Shown here piece by piece: positions 1-9,959 of a stretch of DNA of 64,000 bases. Source of the DNA: Ascaphus truei (lineage: Eukaryota; Chordata; Amphibia; Anura; Ascaphidae). The DNA is taken from contig CM071571.1 in the NCBI GenBank assembly GCA_036426205.1, positions 108,101,257 through 108,165,256 of the forward strand. The letters run 5' to 3'. Both the position numbers and the translations under genes were made by a program. A model generated the notes under the pieces. The model saw only the letters and a program-made list of their open reading frames with translations. It was not told where the DNA came from and ran no database searches. Within the stretch, counting starts at the first letter, position 1. Each line of letters begins with the position of its first letter.

Positions 1-1290
1 GTTGAATGATCAGGCAGTGTGGTTGTTATAAGTTACCAACTTTTCTCCAAACAGGTACTCCGTGTTTTCACAGGTATTATCCCATAGGAAGGGAGGAAAA
101 TCCACATATAGAAAAGAAAAAGAAAAATAGTATAATATTGCTTTTTTTAAAAAACATAAACTAATGCACTTACATAAGTGACTTTGTGGTGAGCATTTAG
201 ACCACCCTGGGTAATTTGGACGAAACAGCACTTTACACAGCAACAGCTTCGGGTTCACGACCGATACAGACATCCACTGAGCTAGATAATTCAGTCCTCT
301 GTTTTCATGTCCACCACAAACAGTTCATAGGGTATTAGTGAACAGCCAAAATGGTGAATGTATAGCAAAGTCAGAAGGAGCAGGATAAATGAGTGAGGCA
401 AAAATGCAAACACTGCAGTCTAGTGAAACTCAGCAATCCTGCTCCTGTCAGAAGCTGAGGGCATCTGTGTGAAGCTGTGTCTGCCACGATGGTATTAAGG
501 AGAGATGACATCATCAATCAGCGTCGCGGTGCAATCCCGACATGGAAATCAGCTGTAAGCTCTCAAAAAAAAAAAAAAATGGAGCGTCCTGCACATGCGA
601 GTAGGCTGGAGAGACGCAACACAGTGTTTGCAGTGTCTGTATACAACTCCATATGATTAGTAGATCTCCTCCAAGTCCAGGACTGCATATGTAAAGGAGT
701 GTCAGAGTGATGTCAACACTGAAGGCAGGCTGCAAGGGGCAGGTCACACAGACAGCACCAGGGGAGGGTCACTATTGCTCCCCCCAAAGGAGGCAAATGC
801 CAATTACCTATAGATAAATATAATAAAGCACAACAACAAGAACAAAAGAATGTTGTATATATATATAATGATGAGATGAGCATGCATAAGGAATACCTAA
901 ATCAATCAGTAGAAACCAAGTACTGTACCTATAGTTCTAATTATATTGTAACATTGTAATAAATGCTAATGATAAATCATATAAAAGCGAGCTGGAAACA
1001 ATCAAGTGTAGACACACAAATCCGAGTTGAGAACCATACTATTGGAGGGCCAGGTTAGAGGTGAAGGAGACTCACCCCTCACATAAAGGATGGATCACTC
1101 TGCATCAGCACCAGGACGCAGAGCCCCAACCGTGTAATCACATACCTCGATGTATAGAGCAATAGAGTAGGACAAGCACCAGACCGTATCGGAGATAATA
1201 TAGAGATCATAATAAACGCACATTTACCACCACAGAGGGCAAGTACCTGGGCAGAGGCTGACTACAGTAGCAGCCCATATTGAGATCCTT
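1..1290. other. No gene recognised; unassigned repeats
   Basis: I see no coding frame with recognisable motifs. The stretch is mixed AT-rich DNA with a run of 14 A near 567 and a short TA microsatellite near 857. The parts at 480-760 and 1020-1260 have the GC-richer, CpG-containing look of the heads of the retroposon-like units found elsewhere in the window, but I could not define ends or target duplications. Confidence 0.4.
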
Positions 1291-1383
1291 GTTCATGCCC
1301 AACGAGTCAAGGTACCGAGAGTGCGAATCCATCTAATGCCTTCTTGAAACAGTGATTTCTGTAGATTGCCACCACATCGGCGA

Positions 1384-1420
1384 AAAGAGAGGAGAGAAGA
1401 AAGGAGAGAAGAGAGAGATG

Positions 1421-1457
<37 letters not shown>

Positions 1458-1475
1458 TGAGAGAAGAGAGAGATA
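1384..1475. repeat. GA microsatellite
   Basis: About 90 bases of purine-only (GA)n and (GGA)n sequence with few interruptions. The serine- and leucine-rich frame on the opposite strand is only the translation of CT repeats. Confidence 0.95.
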
Positions 1476-1739
1476 TGACCCTGTGAAGGCTGAGTGTTCA
1501 GCCTGTCAGTCTGTGGAGTTATTTCCTGCAAGCTGAGGGGTGACATGCTGGTCTGAAGTGGAGTAGGACCCAGCAGAGCTAATGAATGAACTGAGAGACC
1601 ACATATAGAGTAAGAACGTGCTTAGAGGAGATACTCAAGCCCCTCTGAGTAGAGCGGGACCGAACTATAGAGGTGACCAATGCAATCACGCTGTTCAGAG
1701 GGTGAGGTGAAAGTCATCTGACTCACCCAGAGGGCCTAC

Positions 1740-2175
1740 CCTGGGGGGAGTGGAGGCAGGGGTATTGAGGCCCCATCCAGACCATCCTGCAGGGATACAG
1801 TCTGGAGGAGAAGGAGAGGGAGAAGAGGGATTACATTTGGGAACACTGCTTTATTGGAACTGCTGAAGTGCATGAACTGCTGTGTACTACCTCAAGGTGT
1901 TACAAGACAATAAAGACATTGCTGCTGTTTTACATAAGACTGTGTGTGAGTTCTGGAGCATTCACCCTGGGACCAGGGTTCTTTCACTGTAAGGGTCCTA
2001 TCCCACATCTCGGAATTATAGAGAATGGAGGCGCTGCACCACTAAAGAATGAAGCGATTACCCCAGAAGCCTGGTCCTGTTGTCCCCAACACCAACGCGG
2101 GAGACTCAGGCCCTCCTGTTCCAAGCAGGTACGCACCACCCAAGTACACGTAGCCAGCCTCACTACACCCTAGAT
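1740..2175 (+). repeat. LTR-like repeat, copy 1 (partial)
   Basis: Resembles the repeats at 10925-11568 and 38885-39520. Shared features are a purine-rich stretch, an AATAAA-type signal (CAATAAAGACATTGC here), the string TGGAGGCGCTGCACC, and a splice-donor-like CAGGTACG near the end. The resemblance suggests the downstream part of an LTR or a promoter-bearing repeat. The upstream part, which carries a TATAAAA box in the other two copies, is not evident here. No protein is encoded. Confidence 0.45.
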
Positions 2176-2189
2176 AGCCATCTGCGTCT

Positions 2190-2215
2190 GGGGGGGGGGG
2201 GGGGGGGAACATGGG

Positions 2216-2251
<36 letters not shown>

Positions 2252-2298
2252 TATATATAGGGTGTGTGTGTTGGTGTTGGTGTGTGTGATGTGTGGTA

Positions 2299-2330
<32 letters not shown>

Positions 2331-2345
2331 TGTGTGTGTGTGTAT
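2190..2345. repeat. G18 tract and (TA)n/(TG)n microsatellite
   Basis: An uninterrupted run of 18 G (2190-2207) is followed by (TA)n from about 2219 and (TG)n to about 2345. Frames read through here in several phases are repeat artefacts. Confidence 0.95.
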
Positions 2346-2479
2346 ATATGAATATACTGCTATATAATTTATATAATAGACAAAGAAGCAGTACAGGAGA
2401 AGGGCCCAGGCCACGGAGTCCAGACACCACACCAGCCCAGGAAGTGGACAGGACACACACAGACAGGGGTCAGCCCAGT

Positions 2480-3820
2480 CAGTAATGGTTAAACAACAAG
2501 TTTTATTAATTAAATAATCTACAACTGTTTGACCTTTAATACTATGGCAACAGCAGCAGCCTTAACTAACCCACAGCCAAACCCTGCCTACAAGGCAAAA
2601 AACATCAAATTTAGCTTGCACGCTTATGTATATGCTCCTCCTATAATAATTTAGTTTGGGGATTTTATTAATGATGCTACTGAACAACGACGCATGTGAT
2701 AATATATACAGTGAATCACTTGAGTGCAGTTGTGACAGGGATCTAGTATAAATTCTTTATTTTACACTCTATGCATTACATCTGCTTTTTTAAGACTGAT
2801 CAGCAGAATACTAGGGTGAAAGGAATTGGTTAATGCGCAGCAGATTCAGATTTGTGGAAAAAAATGTCACCTACTGTACTGTATCTCTAATGGAAGAGGA
2901 AGAGCAATATACATGAACTACTAGTATAATAACAATTCAAGACTAAACCACTAGATGTCAGCAAAACACAAGTAATGTAGAAATACTGTACAAAAAAAAC
3001 CCAACAGAATTACATGTACTTATTACCCAATAAAATAAAATGCAAATATTTTACATTAAAGAGCTGACCAAAAACAATTTGTTCCATTGTAACACATGAA
3101 TCCACTGAATTATTATTATTATTATTTTTTTCAAAACTGGTGCAATCCTTGCACAAATTCCAAAGGCGGGACTTTTAATACACTGTATATATTTTGTTAT
3201 GTGTATCGTCGGTTTTTAATATTACTAATTATAGCTTATTATTTTTTATTTTGTGTAATATAGTCTGGAGGGACCTTTGCTTTGGATGATCCTTTATACT
3301 GTATATTGCCATTTTCATGCAATTCTGGCAAAAACATTCTGAGCACTGTTTTTTGCAACAATTTAGCAAGAACGGGATATTTAAGAGAAATTTGTGAAAA
3401 CAAATTCCAAGCCCATTTAAAGACATTAGTGCACCTCTAGTCAGGCTACACCGATCAAATACATCCGGTCAGAAAGTATTATCATTCAGATTTATTTGTC
3501 CACTTCTGTTTAAGAGAATATGTAGTTTATGCTTGAATAATAACAGGTTTTTTTTATGATTTACAGTATTATAATTAGGAAAATCAATACCTTATTAATA
3601 GTTTTGTAATGAGGACTTTCTTGCCCAACTCACTCCCACTCAAAAAAATATTCATTTAAGCCTTCATCACTAAGTATTAGTGTAAGACACTGTTTGCAAA
3701 AACATGTAAATGGTTGTATCATTTAATTTATTTCCCTGTAATCTCTTTTGTAGTATATCAAGTGATTCCATGTCAATCGCCTCCAACTGTACGAGATTCT
3801 ACTGTGCTGAATTAGCCCGT
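2480..3820. other. AT-rich, no gene recognised
   Basis: AT-rich DNA with homopolymer runs. A 65-codon minus-strand frame at 3229-3426 has several cysteines but no motif or neighbour to support it. Confidence 0.5.
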
Positions 3821-3823
3821 TAC

Positions 3824-4440
3824 AGGAACCCCATGCAAGAAAACACACTGGTATAGGTATAACCGTTTTACTGCACAGACTAATAATATGAACACTCCAA
3901 AACATACAAGCCTCGCACGGCCGTATCCCTTCACCGTGCTCCCCAGCACCGGGTCCTCACCCTCACTGGATGTATCTCCCCAAGTATTCGGGTGCCTCTG
4001 AGCACACAACACCCTGGTGTCCATCGAGTCACTTACCCTCCCACGTGTGTGTGACAGCACTGCACCACTAGCCAGTGTATGGTTGGTGCACTTGGTGAGA
4101 TGAGGTACAGCTGCAGCTGCCATTATTCGAACAAATCACGGCGCCGATTTCGTGTTCTCTGCTGTACTCCACGCTGCATGGAACATGTGCTATGCCCTTC
4201 CTATTGGCCGCCAGCCTCGGGAATGCTCTGCGCATGCACCAGCCTTATCAAGATGGCGACTCCCTGCACTGAAAGCCTCCATGGGGCATTGGCGACACTC
4301 ACTCTTCCTCAGCTCCCCCTCCTCACACTACCGGAGAAGCGCGCACGCTACCGCTGGCACCCGCACAGTTCTGCAACCCTTCCGACACCCGCCTGGTGCA
4401 TCAGTGCATCTCCGCAGCCCACAAGGGGCTAAACGAGCAC
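3824..4440. other. CpG-richer block, possible LTR or retroposon head
   Basis: This block is clearly richer in GC and CpG than its surroundings, contains an ATTGGC (inverted CCAAT) and AAGATGGCG, and abuts the truncated end of the CR1 element. It may be an LTR or the head of another element, but I found no matching copy or target duplication. Confidence 0.3.
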
Positions 4441-5800
4441 CAAGGGGGACCTGGGACATACTTACACATTTTAGTATCATCAGCAAAGATGGAGATTTTG
4501 CTCTCGATGCCAACCTCAAGTTCATTAATAAACAAGTTAAAAAGCAGGGGTCCCAGTACCGATCCGTGAGGTACTCCACTCACGACCTTAGCCCAACCTG
4601 AAAAAGTTCCATTTATGACAACCCTCTGTTGACTATCCTTCAACCAGTTTTCAATCCAGGTGCATATGTTTTTACTGAGTCCATAAAGTTTGCTTTATTT
4701 TGTACACTAACTCTTATGTGGGACCGTATCAAAAGCCTTTGCAAAATCTAAGTAGACCATATCAACTGCATTACCCTGCTCTAAATTCCTACTTACCTCC
4801 TCAAAGAAACAAATAAGGTTAATTTGGCATGATCTATCCTTCATAAATCAATGCTGACTATTACTAATAATTTTGTTTTTCATTAGGTATTCCTGAATAT
4901 TATCCTGTATTAAACCTTCACGTAGTTACCCCACTATTGACGTCAGGCTTACAGGTCTGTAATTTCGCTGTTGTGATCTAGCTCCCTTTTTAAATATAGG
5001 CACCACACCTGCTTTACGCCAATCTTGTGGTACTGAGCCTGTGGAAATGGAGTCCTTGAATATTAAATGTAATGGTTTGGCTATTACTGAGCTTAACTCC
5101 TTGAGAACCCTTGGATGTATGCCAAAATCTACCTGCCCATCTCACACTGAAAGAGTCCTACATTTTCTTTTCTCATTTTTGTTGTTGTTAAGGTACTTAA
5201 TGAACTTTTTAGGGTTGATCTTACTTTCTGTTGCAATCCTTTTTTCATTATCTATTTTTGCTAATTTGATTCCCCTTTTGCAATGTTTGTTACATTCCTT
5301 ATAATTCTGATATGATGCCTCCGTCCCTTGTGACTTAAAGAATCCAAACGCCTGCCTCTTCTTTTCCATTTCCTCCCCTACCTGTTTATTTAGCCACATT
5401 GGTTTTGACTTATTTCTTTATACTTATTACCCAAGGGTATACACTGATGAGTGTGCTTTTCTAACAATGTTTTAAAGACTGCCAATTTATCTTCTACTTT
5501 TTTCCCTGCAAAAACATAATCCCAATGTATTACTTGTAGATTAGTCCTCTGTTTATTAAAATCTGCCTTTTTAAAGTTTAAGGTCTTTGTTGAACCCAAG
5601 TAATCTGTTTTTTTGATAATTTATTTTAAATGAGACCATGTTATGATCACTGTTACCCAAATGTTCCAGGACTTTAATATTTGCTATTACTTCTACATTG
5701 TTTGATATTACCAAATCAAGTATTGCCACTCTCTTGGTTGGTTCCTCAATAATTTGGGTCATATAATAGTCTTTAAGCACCCCCAAAAACCTGTTTCCTT
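4440..5800 (-). mobile_element. CR1-type LINE fragment (endonuclease end to RT)
   Basis: Read on the minus strand, four successive frames follow the order of a CR1-superfamily non-LTR retrotransposon. 5786-5571 is the end of the apurinic-type endonuclease, with EEPTKR..ILDLVISN and LGNSDHNMVSF. 5599-5142 is the charged linker. 4643-4440 is reverse transcriptase with GVPHGSVLGPLLFNLFINEL and the catalytic FADDT. Frames are broken and the element is cut at both ends: the 5' side at 5801 by an LTR, the 3' side just after FADDT by unrelated CpG-rich DNA. It cannot be active. The assignment to CR1 rather than a sister clade rests on motif style only. Confidence 0.85.
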
Positions 5801-6060
5801 TGTCACGGGAGACAAGGCAATTACACCTTTAAACCAGGATCATCCATTAAGCAAAACCAAGAAGTAAAAGAAATTGTCATTTATTCCATTGAAACAGACG
5901 TACACACAGTGGATTACAATTATACAGAGGAAAACACACTTACTGGGGGTCTGGGCTACAAAACTAACCTTTCCTAGTTGATATAGCACAGAAAATAAAG
6001 TCTTTACAAGTCCATTAGATGACCAGGACTAAGCCCGAAAAGCCCTGGAACGGAACTGAT
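5801..6060 (-). mobile_element. Long-LTR family, copy A (partial)
   Basis: Begins on the plus strand with TGTCACGGGAGACAAGGC exactly where the CR1 sequence stops. It shares about 150 bases with the start of the LTR at 20313 and, reversed, with the end of the LTR at 55287. Common features are the ACCAGGATCAT-type string, AGCAAAACCAAG and an AATTTATT-type A/T block. The far end of this copy is not found, so it is probably truncated near 6060-6100. Confidence 0.6.
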
Positions 6061-6089
6061 CTTGGCATGCAGTTCCTACCGCCACCGCT

Positions 6090-6255
6090 CTTTCCACCCT
6101 GGAGGTGCTGAGATCCCTTGAGAAGGGGCATACAGCCTGAAACGCGTAGGTGGGACACCTGCTGTGGCAATGGGGGGCTTTGTCTGATCCCTTTATTGGA
6201 ATAAAATGTTTTTTTTTCTGTGAGCCTCCTCCTGTTTTTCTAGGCATTGCACTGC
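6090..6255 (+). ncRNA. Hairpin module copy (a)
   Basis: Candidate structured module at 6114-6155: outer stem TCCC (6114-6117) with GGGA (6152-6155), internal-loop strand TTGAGAAG, inner stem GGGC/GCCT (one G-T pair) closed by ATACA, then GAAACGCGTAGGT. The flanking sequence to about 6255 has the T-rich character of a retroposon body. The structural reading is inference from comparison with six other copies in the window. Confidence 0.5.
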
Positions 6256-6790
6256 CTTTTTCTCTACCTGTTCCTTAGAATCAATCACTATCTTTTTAAT
6301 TCTACACTAGTCATGTACACTATACTGTACTTTATGAGGTGGGTGGCATACTGTGATTTTTATTTGGGGGTGTGGGGTTCAAAACATTATGATGTCCTGT
6401 TGAAAATATTTCTTTGAACTAACATACAGCTTAACTGCTACAGGTAACTGCTGGTCAGAAGATTTCTCTGAACCACCCACTAATCCCACACACACTGCTA
6501 TTGTAGCACTTCCCCCCCCCCCCCACCACCACTTCACACACACACACAGCCTAACAAACCAACGTGAATAGAAATGTTTATCCACACCTTCCCCAAAGCA
6601 ATTAATCTATGATAATAAGTCCTTCTTGGAGAATCCACCACACATTCAAATTGAATTTCAAGTAAAAAAAAAAAAAAACATCCCTTTTTGAAGGACTGAT
6701 TTAAATTAACCATAATACGAATCATGTTTTTGAAAAGTTAACACATTTTTTATTTCAACTGGATAATCTGTGAAGAAAGAAAAATACAAT
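6256..6790. other. No gene recognised
   Basis: Contains a 13-base C run (6512-6524), a short CA repeat and a 15-base A run near 6665. Minus-strand frames here are low complexity. Confidence 0.5.
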
Positions 6791-6836
6791 TAATCATGAA
6801 TAATACAAATTTACAATCTTTATCTTCTTCGTAATG
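6791..6836 (-). repeat. Partial duplicate of the forkhead 3' end
   Basis: Repeats, with one small indel, the sequence at 7068-7111, which encodes the last residues and stop of the forkhead frame. It shares AATCATGAATAATACAAATT and TATCTTCTTCGTA. A local duplication about 275 bases away, or a second degenerate copy of the gene end. Confidence 0.75.
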
Positions 6837-7068
6837 GCTGCATTGCATGCTGTCTGTACAGTAGTTTTGTCATTGAGAGAGGGAGGGTTTTGTGTAAATT
6901 AAAGACTGCTACAGTATACTGTACACACAGTCCAATACATTTACAGTACACATGCCCCCTACCCCTTCATTTTTTAGTGCAGCAGCCAGCTCTGAAAAGT
7001 AAAGAAAAAATTAGGGCATTAAAAGGGTATTTACTGTAAGGCAGACAAATACACCTACAGTACTGTAA

Positions 7069-7458
7069 TCATGAATAATACAAATTTACAATCTTATCTT
7101 TATCTTCTTCGTATTGAATTTTATATGGATTCAACCAGGACTTTCTCCTTTTGAAGTTTCCATGCTCAAACACAATGGAAAAATCTGGTATAACACACCA
7201 AAAGCCTCTTCTATCTCCGCGTGCAGGGTCAATACGAAAAAAACACAGATTGCTGCTTAACTTTTTTCTTATCGCACGCTTCCACACACGAGCGTCAGGT
7301 GAAAATTTGTAAAAATCATAGTTCGAAGTGAAATATTCATAAAATTCGGTAACAGTCGCCATGTTATCTGCTGCAGCATTAATTGCAGAACAAATTAAAA
7401 ATGCATACAGTATATACAGTCAGGTCTTTTATACAGTGGGGTACTCATTGTGTCCAGT
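7069..7458 (-). pseudogene. Forkhead (winged-helix) domain protein, short; apparent frameshift
   Basis: The frame 7362-7069 encodes the body of a forkhead DNA-binding domain: TEFYEYFTSNYDFYKF (helix 1-2), WKRAIRKKLSSNLCFFRI (recognition helix region, cf. WQNSIRHNLSxNxCFxKV), RGFWCVIPDF (wing 1) and FEHGNFKRRKSW (wing 2, cf. MFENGSFxRRR). Upstream in the same frame LICSAINAAADNM matches LIxMAIQxSPxxM. The conserved N-terminal YKRPD..Y (cf. KPPYSY) lies in the next frame, starting at an ATG at 7448-7446. The two frames meet at a five-base A run (7397-7401 on the plus strand), so one missing base separates them. A pyrimidine tract ending CTTGCAG abuts 7458, a plausible splice acceptor. As one chain it would have about 126 residues, little more than the DNA-binding domain. 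It could be a pseudogene, a real gene with a sequencing error, or an internal exon. I cannot assign a Fox subfamily. Confidence 0.7.
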
Positions 7459-7726
7459 CTGCAAGGGTGCAAGAGAAAGAATGTAAAAAAAAAAAGACAC
7501 AGAGCATTGAGTTTTTAAACTTTTTTTATTACGAAACGCTTAAAAAAGAAACTATAACTTCTTCAAGTTCAATTCACAATGGACCACTGTGGCAGACATG
7601 GTTTTTATCTGTTTTTTTAAACACCTGCTAGTCGACACAGTAGCGCAAGTACTGTACACATTACAGTTCATTACAATTCATGAATTTCAGCCACCTGGCT
7701 AATACGCGAAGAATTGCACCCAATTG
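7459..7726. other. Short intergenic or intronic stretch
   Basis: If 7458 is an exon start, this is intron on the minus strand. It includes the pyrimidine tract (A-rich on the plus strand at 7485-7495) and no upstream coding exon that I can recognise. Confidence 0.4.
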
Positions 7727-7731
7727 AATCC

Positions 7732-8453
7732 TGTAACGCTTGCGCGAGCCCACAAACAAGACCTGGCCCCGGCACTGAGGTGGGAAGGACTATGCCACAC
7801 ACCCACAGTAGCGGGGGCGAGCCCAGAAGGTGGTTTGCAGGGTTGCTGGGTCTGAGAATGTAGAAAGGGTTAATCCAATACTTGCCGGGGTCCGTGGGTT
7901 GGAGAGGTACACATAGTTGAAGTCCGTAAGCCTGTGGTCGGGGGTTGGAGAGGTACTCGTAGTCATTATCCGTAAGCCAGGGGTCAAAGAGCCAGAGAGA
8001 ATTCAAATGCAAAGCCAGGACGGTACACGAGAGGTTAACTGCAGAGAACAAGACAAGACTGGGCTGGACAAGACAGGCACACGCAAAGGCTACACAAGTT
8101 ATGTTCAGCAAGGTATGGCAGCAAGAGGCAGTCCTTTATAGGAGACAGGAACCAGTAGGAGAGGGGCGGAGCGGAGGCGGGACCTCTGCAGATGCCAAGG
8201 ATAGGCTTCAGGAGACAAGGGATCATAGCTAAAGTTGCCACACTGCTGGGGCTCGTTGCGCGCCGTCATGCACAGCGAAGGGGCGGAGCTATGCTCGGTG
8301 GCCGTGCATAGAAGGAGCGGGTGCGCTCACGCTCTGTAACAGGAGCGGTGATGCGCTTAAACGGGGGGCGGATCTTCAGCAGCAGCCGCTGCAGTACTAT
8401 ATGTAAGCGAGGAGGGAGCGCGCAGCAAGGGACGCGTTCCCCGATTCCTCACA
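7732..8453 (-). mobile_element. Solo LTR of a Ty3/gypsy element, with 5-bp target duplication
   Basis: A 722-base unit that starts TGTAACGCTTGCGCG and ends GATTCCTCACA on the plus strand, with the TG..CA ends of LTRs. It is flanked on both sides by AATCC (7727-7731 and 8454-8458). The sequence is related to the LTRs of element C at 43830-44444 and 50124-50525 (ACTGAGGTGGGAA, repeated GGTTGGAGAGGT motifs, ATTCCTCA end) and to the LTR remnant of element B (GCGCAAGCGTT end). Orientation is set from those elements. No internal region remains, so it arose by LTR-LTR recombination. Confidence 0.85.
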
Positions 8454-8477
8454 AATCCAAAACCATTAAATTAAACA

Positions 8478-9238
8478 TGTGTAAAGTATGAGGAATGAAC
8501 ACCGTTTTGTCCGATGCTCCACAAAGTGCATGTGACTGATGGTGGAAAAGGCAAAGCAACCCTTGATAGGTATAGCTATGAAATGTAATGGCAATCCTGC
8601 TGCAAATAATGGCATGAATCCATAAAAGTGATAATGGAAAGAACATATAACAGACTTAAAACCAGGGTGGGGGGCTAATGCGCAGGAAATAGATAGAGGC
8701 AGGACGAGGAGTACCCTTAGATACCGCTCTCCTGTACTCACGGAACACCAGAGCCTGCTGCCCTGCCCGACCCGGTGTCTTCACTGTTCACTCCGTTTGT
8801 TTGCCGGTCCCGGATCCGCGACGCTGGCGCTCATGCGCTGCTGTATGACGTCACAGCCAGAAACAGGTAATTCCTTCCGGGACGGATCCAGACGTGTCCT
8901 GTACTCCAACGTCCCCTTGCGGCTCCACAGGGCGGCCCCAAGCGGATATACTGGGATGCGGTCACGGTCTTCCTATGCAGGAGAAATAGCCTGCGTGCTC
9001 CAGCCGATATTGTAACAAAAATGTATCAAAAAAAGTGGAAGGCGGTCACTGCATAATAGAACTCAGCCACGAAGTAAAATAAAATCAGCTTTAATAAAGA
9101 GTATTGCTGTACATCACAGAATAGGCATCTAGAGGACTATTCTGTGATGTACAGCAATACTCTTTATTAAAGCTGATTTTATTTTACTTCGTGGCTGAGT
9201 TCTATTATGCAGTGACCGCCTTCCACTTTTTTTGATAC
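8478..9238 (-). mobile_element. Retroposed block with 13-bp target duplication
   Basis: The 13-base string ATTAAATTAAACA occurs directly before (8465-8477) and after (9239-9251, sharing one terminal base with the inverted repeat) a 761-base block. The length of the duplication suits LINE-machinery insertion. The central part, about 8700-8960, is GC-rich and CpG-rich, like the heads of other retroposon-like units here. The right end is a perfect inverted repeat, listed separately. No coding frame is supported, and the orientation given is a guess. Confidence 0.65.
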
Positions 9239-9239
9239 A
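9022..9239. repeat. Perfect 102-bp inverted repeat, 14-base loop
   Basis: Left arm 9022-9123 and right arm 9138-9239 are exact reverse complements over 102 bases, including a 7-base A/T run. The loop is GGCATCTAGAGGAC. Absence of any mismatch implies recent origin or continuing arm-to-arm conversion. Confidence 0.95.
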
Positions 9240-9251
9240 TTAAATTAAACA

Positions 9252-9745
9252 GACCAACAGCTGGGCGGCGTGAATGTGGCATGTACGCGGGAATGCAAAA
9301 TTAATACTGCGTGGAGTACAGAAGAGCCAATGACAACTGCTCCGTGATCAATTATAAATACGTCCGAAACAGCTATATGTTACATAGGGCAAATTTTAAC
9401 CCTCGGGGAATGTGTTGGTAGAGTTAGTATAGGGGTTTCTTATTTATTATGCTGTTCAGGATGAGCAGTGCCCTCTTGGAAAAATACAAACTCCACCTTA
9501 ATTCTAGTCGTAAGGACTGAAGCGCTGCAGATCATGGAATCGGATAAAGTCTGTGGATGCTGTTCACCGTGCCTCCCTTCAGCAGAGAATCACTGTATCC
9601 CAGTCTGCTGCTGTCCTCCGTGGCTTGCCCAGTTAAGCTGCCGTGGGTCTCCACTTACACAGCTAGTTAGATAGCATCCAGCAGCAGTCGGTTCTAGGTT
9701 CCCCTCTTGGCTAATTCAGCCCAGCTATCGCAGGTCTCCTCTGCT
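9252..9745. other. No gene recognised
   Basis: Mixed sequence without a recognisable coding frame. A plus-strand frame at 9468-9674 has several cysteines and prolines but no known motif. Confidence 0.45.
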
Positions 9746-9749
9746 CCCG

Positions 9750-9947
9750 CGGCTCATCAGAGACCGTCCATCTGGTGATCAGGTGCAGCCTCAACTCCTT
9801 GGATAGACAGAAAAATGCTACATGTGCTGTACAGGTTCAGAGCTCTCCCCCAACACGTTTTACCTGTTGCAGGCTTCCTCAGGGGTTATGATAACCAAGG
9901 AGTTGAGGCTGCACCTGATCACCCGCTGGACGCACTCTGATGAGCCG
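9750..9947 (-). repeat. Foldback with hairpin module copy (b) at its apex
   Basis: Arms 9750-9802 and 9895-9947 are imperfect inverted repeats (both contain CAGGTGCAGCCTCAACTCC or its complement). The 92-base loop holds module (b), read on the minus strand: outer stem CCCC/GGGG, internal-loop strand TGAGGAAG, inner stem CCTG/CAGG (9870-9873 with 9863-9866, loop CAA), then TAAAACGTGTT. Confidence 0.75.
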
Positions 9948-9959
9948 CAGGACAAAGAA

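Noticed and set aside
2080..2485. Four overlapping frames of 69-97 codons
   Set aside because: They read through G18, (TA)n and (TG)n microsatellite; the products are repeats of YIYI, HTHT or CVCV.
3229..3426. 65-codon cysteine-bearing minus-strand frame as a small gene
   Set aside because: No motif, no upstream signal and AT-rich context; cysteine count alone is not evidence.
4079..4601. 117-149 codon plus-strand frames
   Set aside because: They run across the junction between CpG-rich DNA and the antisense of a CR1 reverse transcriptase, so they are shadows.
9022..9239. Rho-independent terminator
   Set aside because: The hairpin is far too long and this is vertebrate nuclear DNA; such terminators do not apply.
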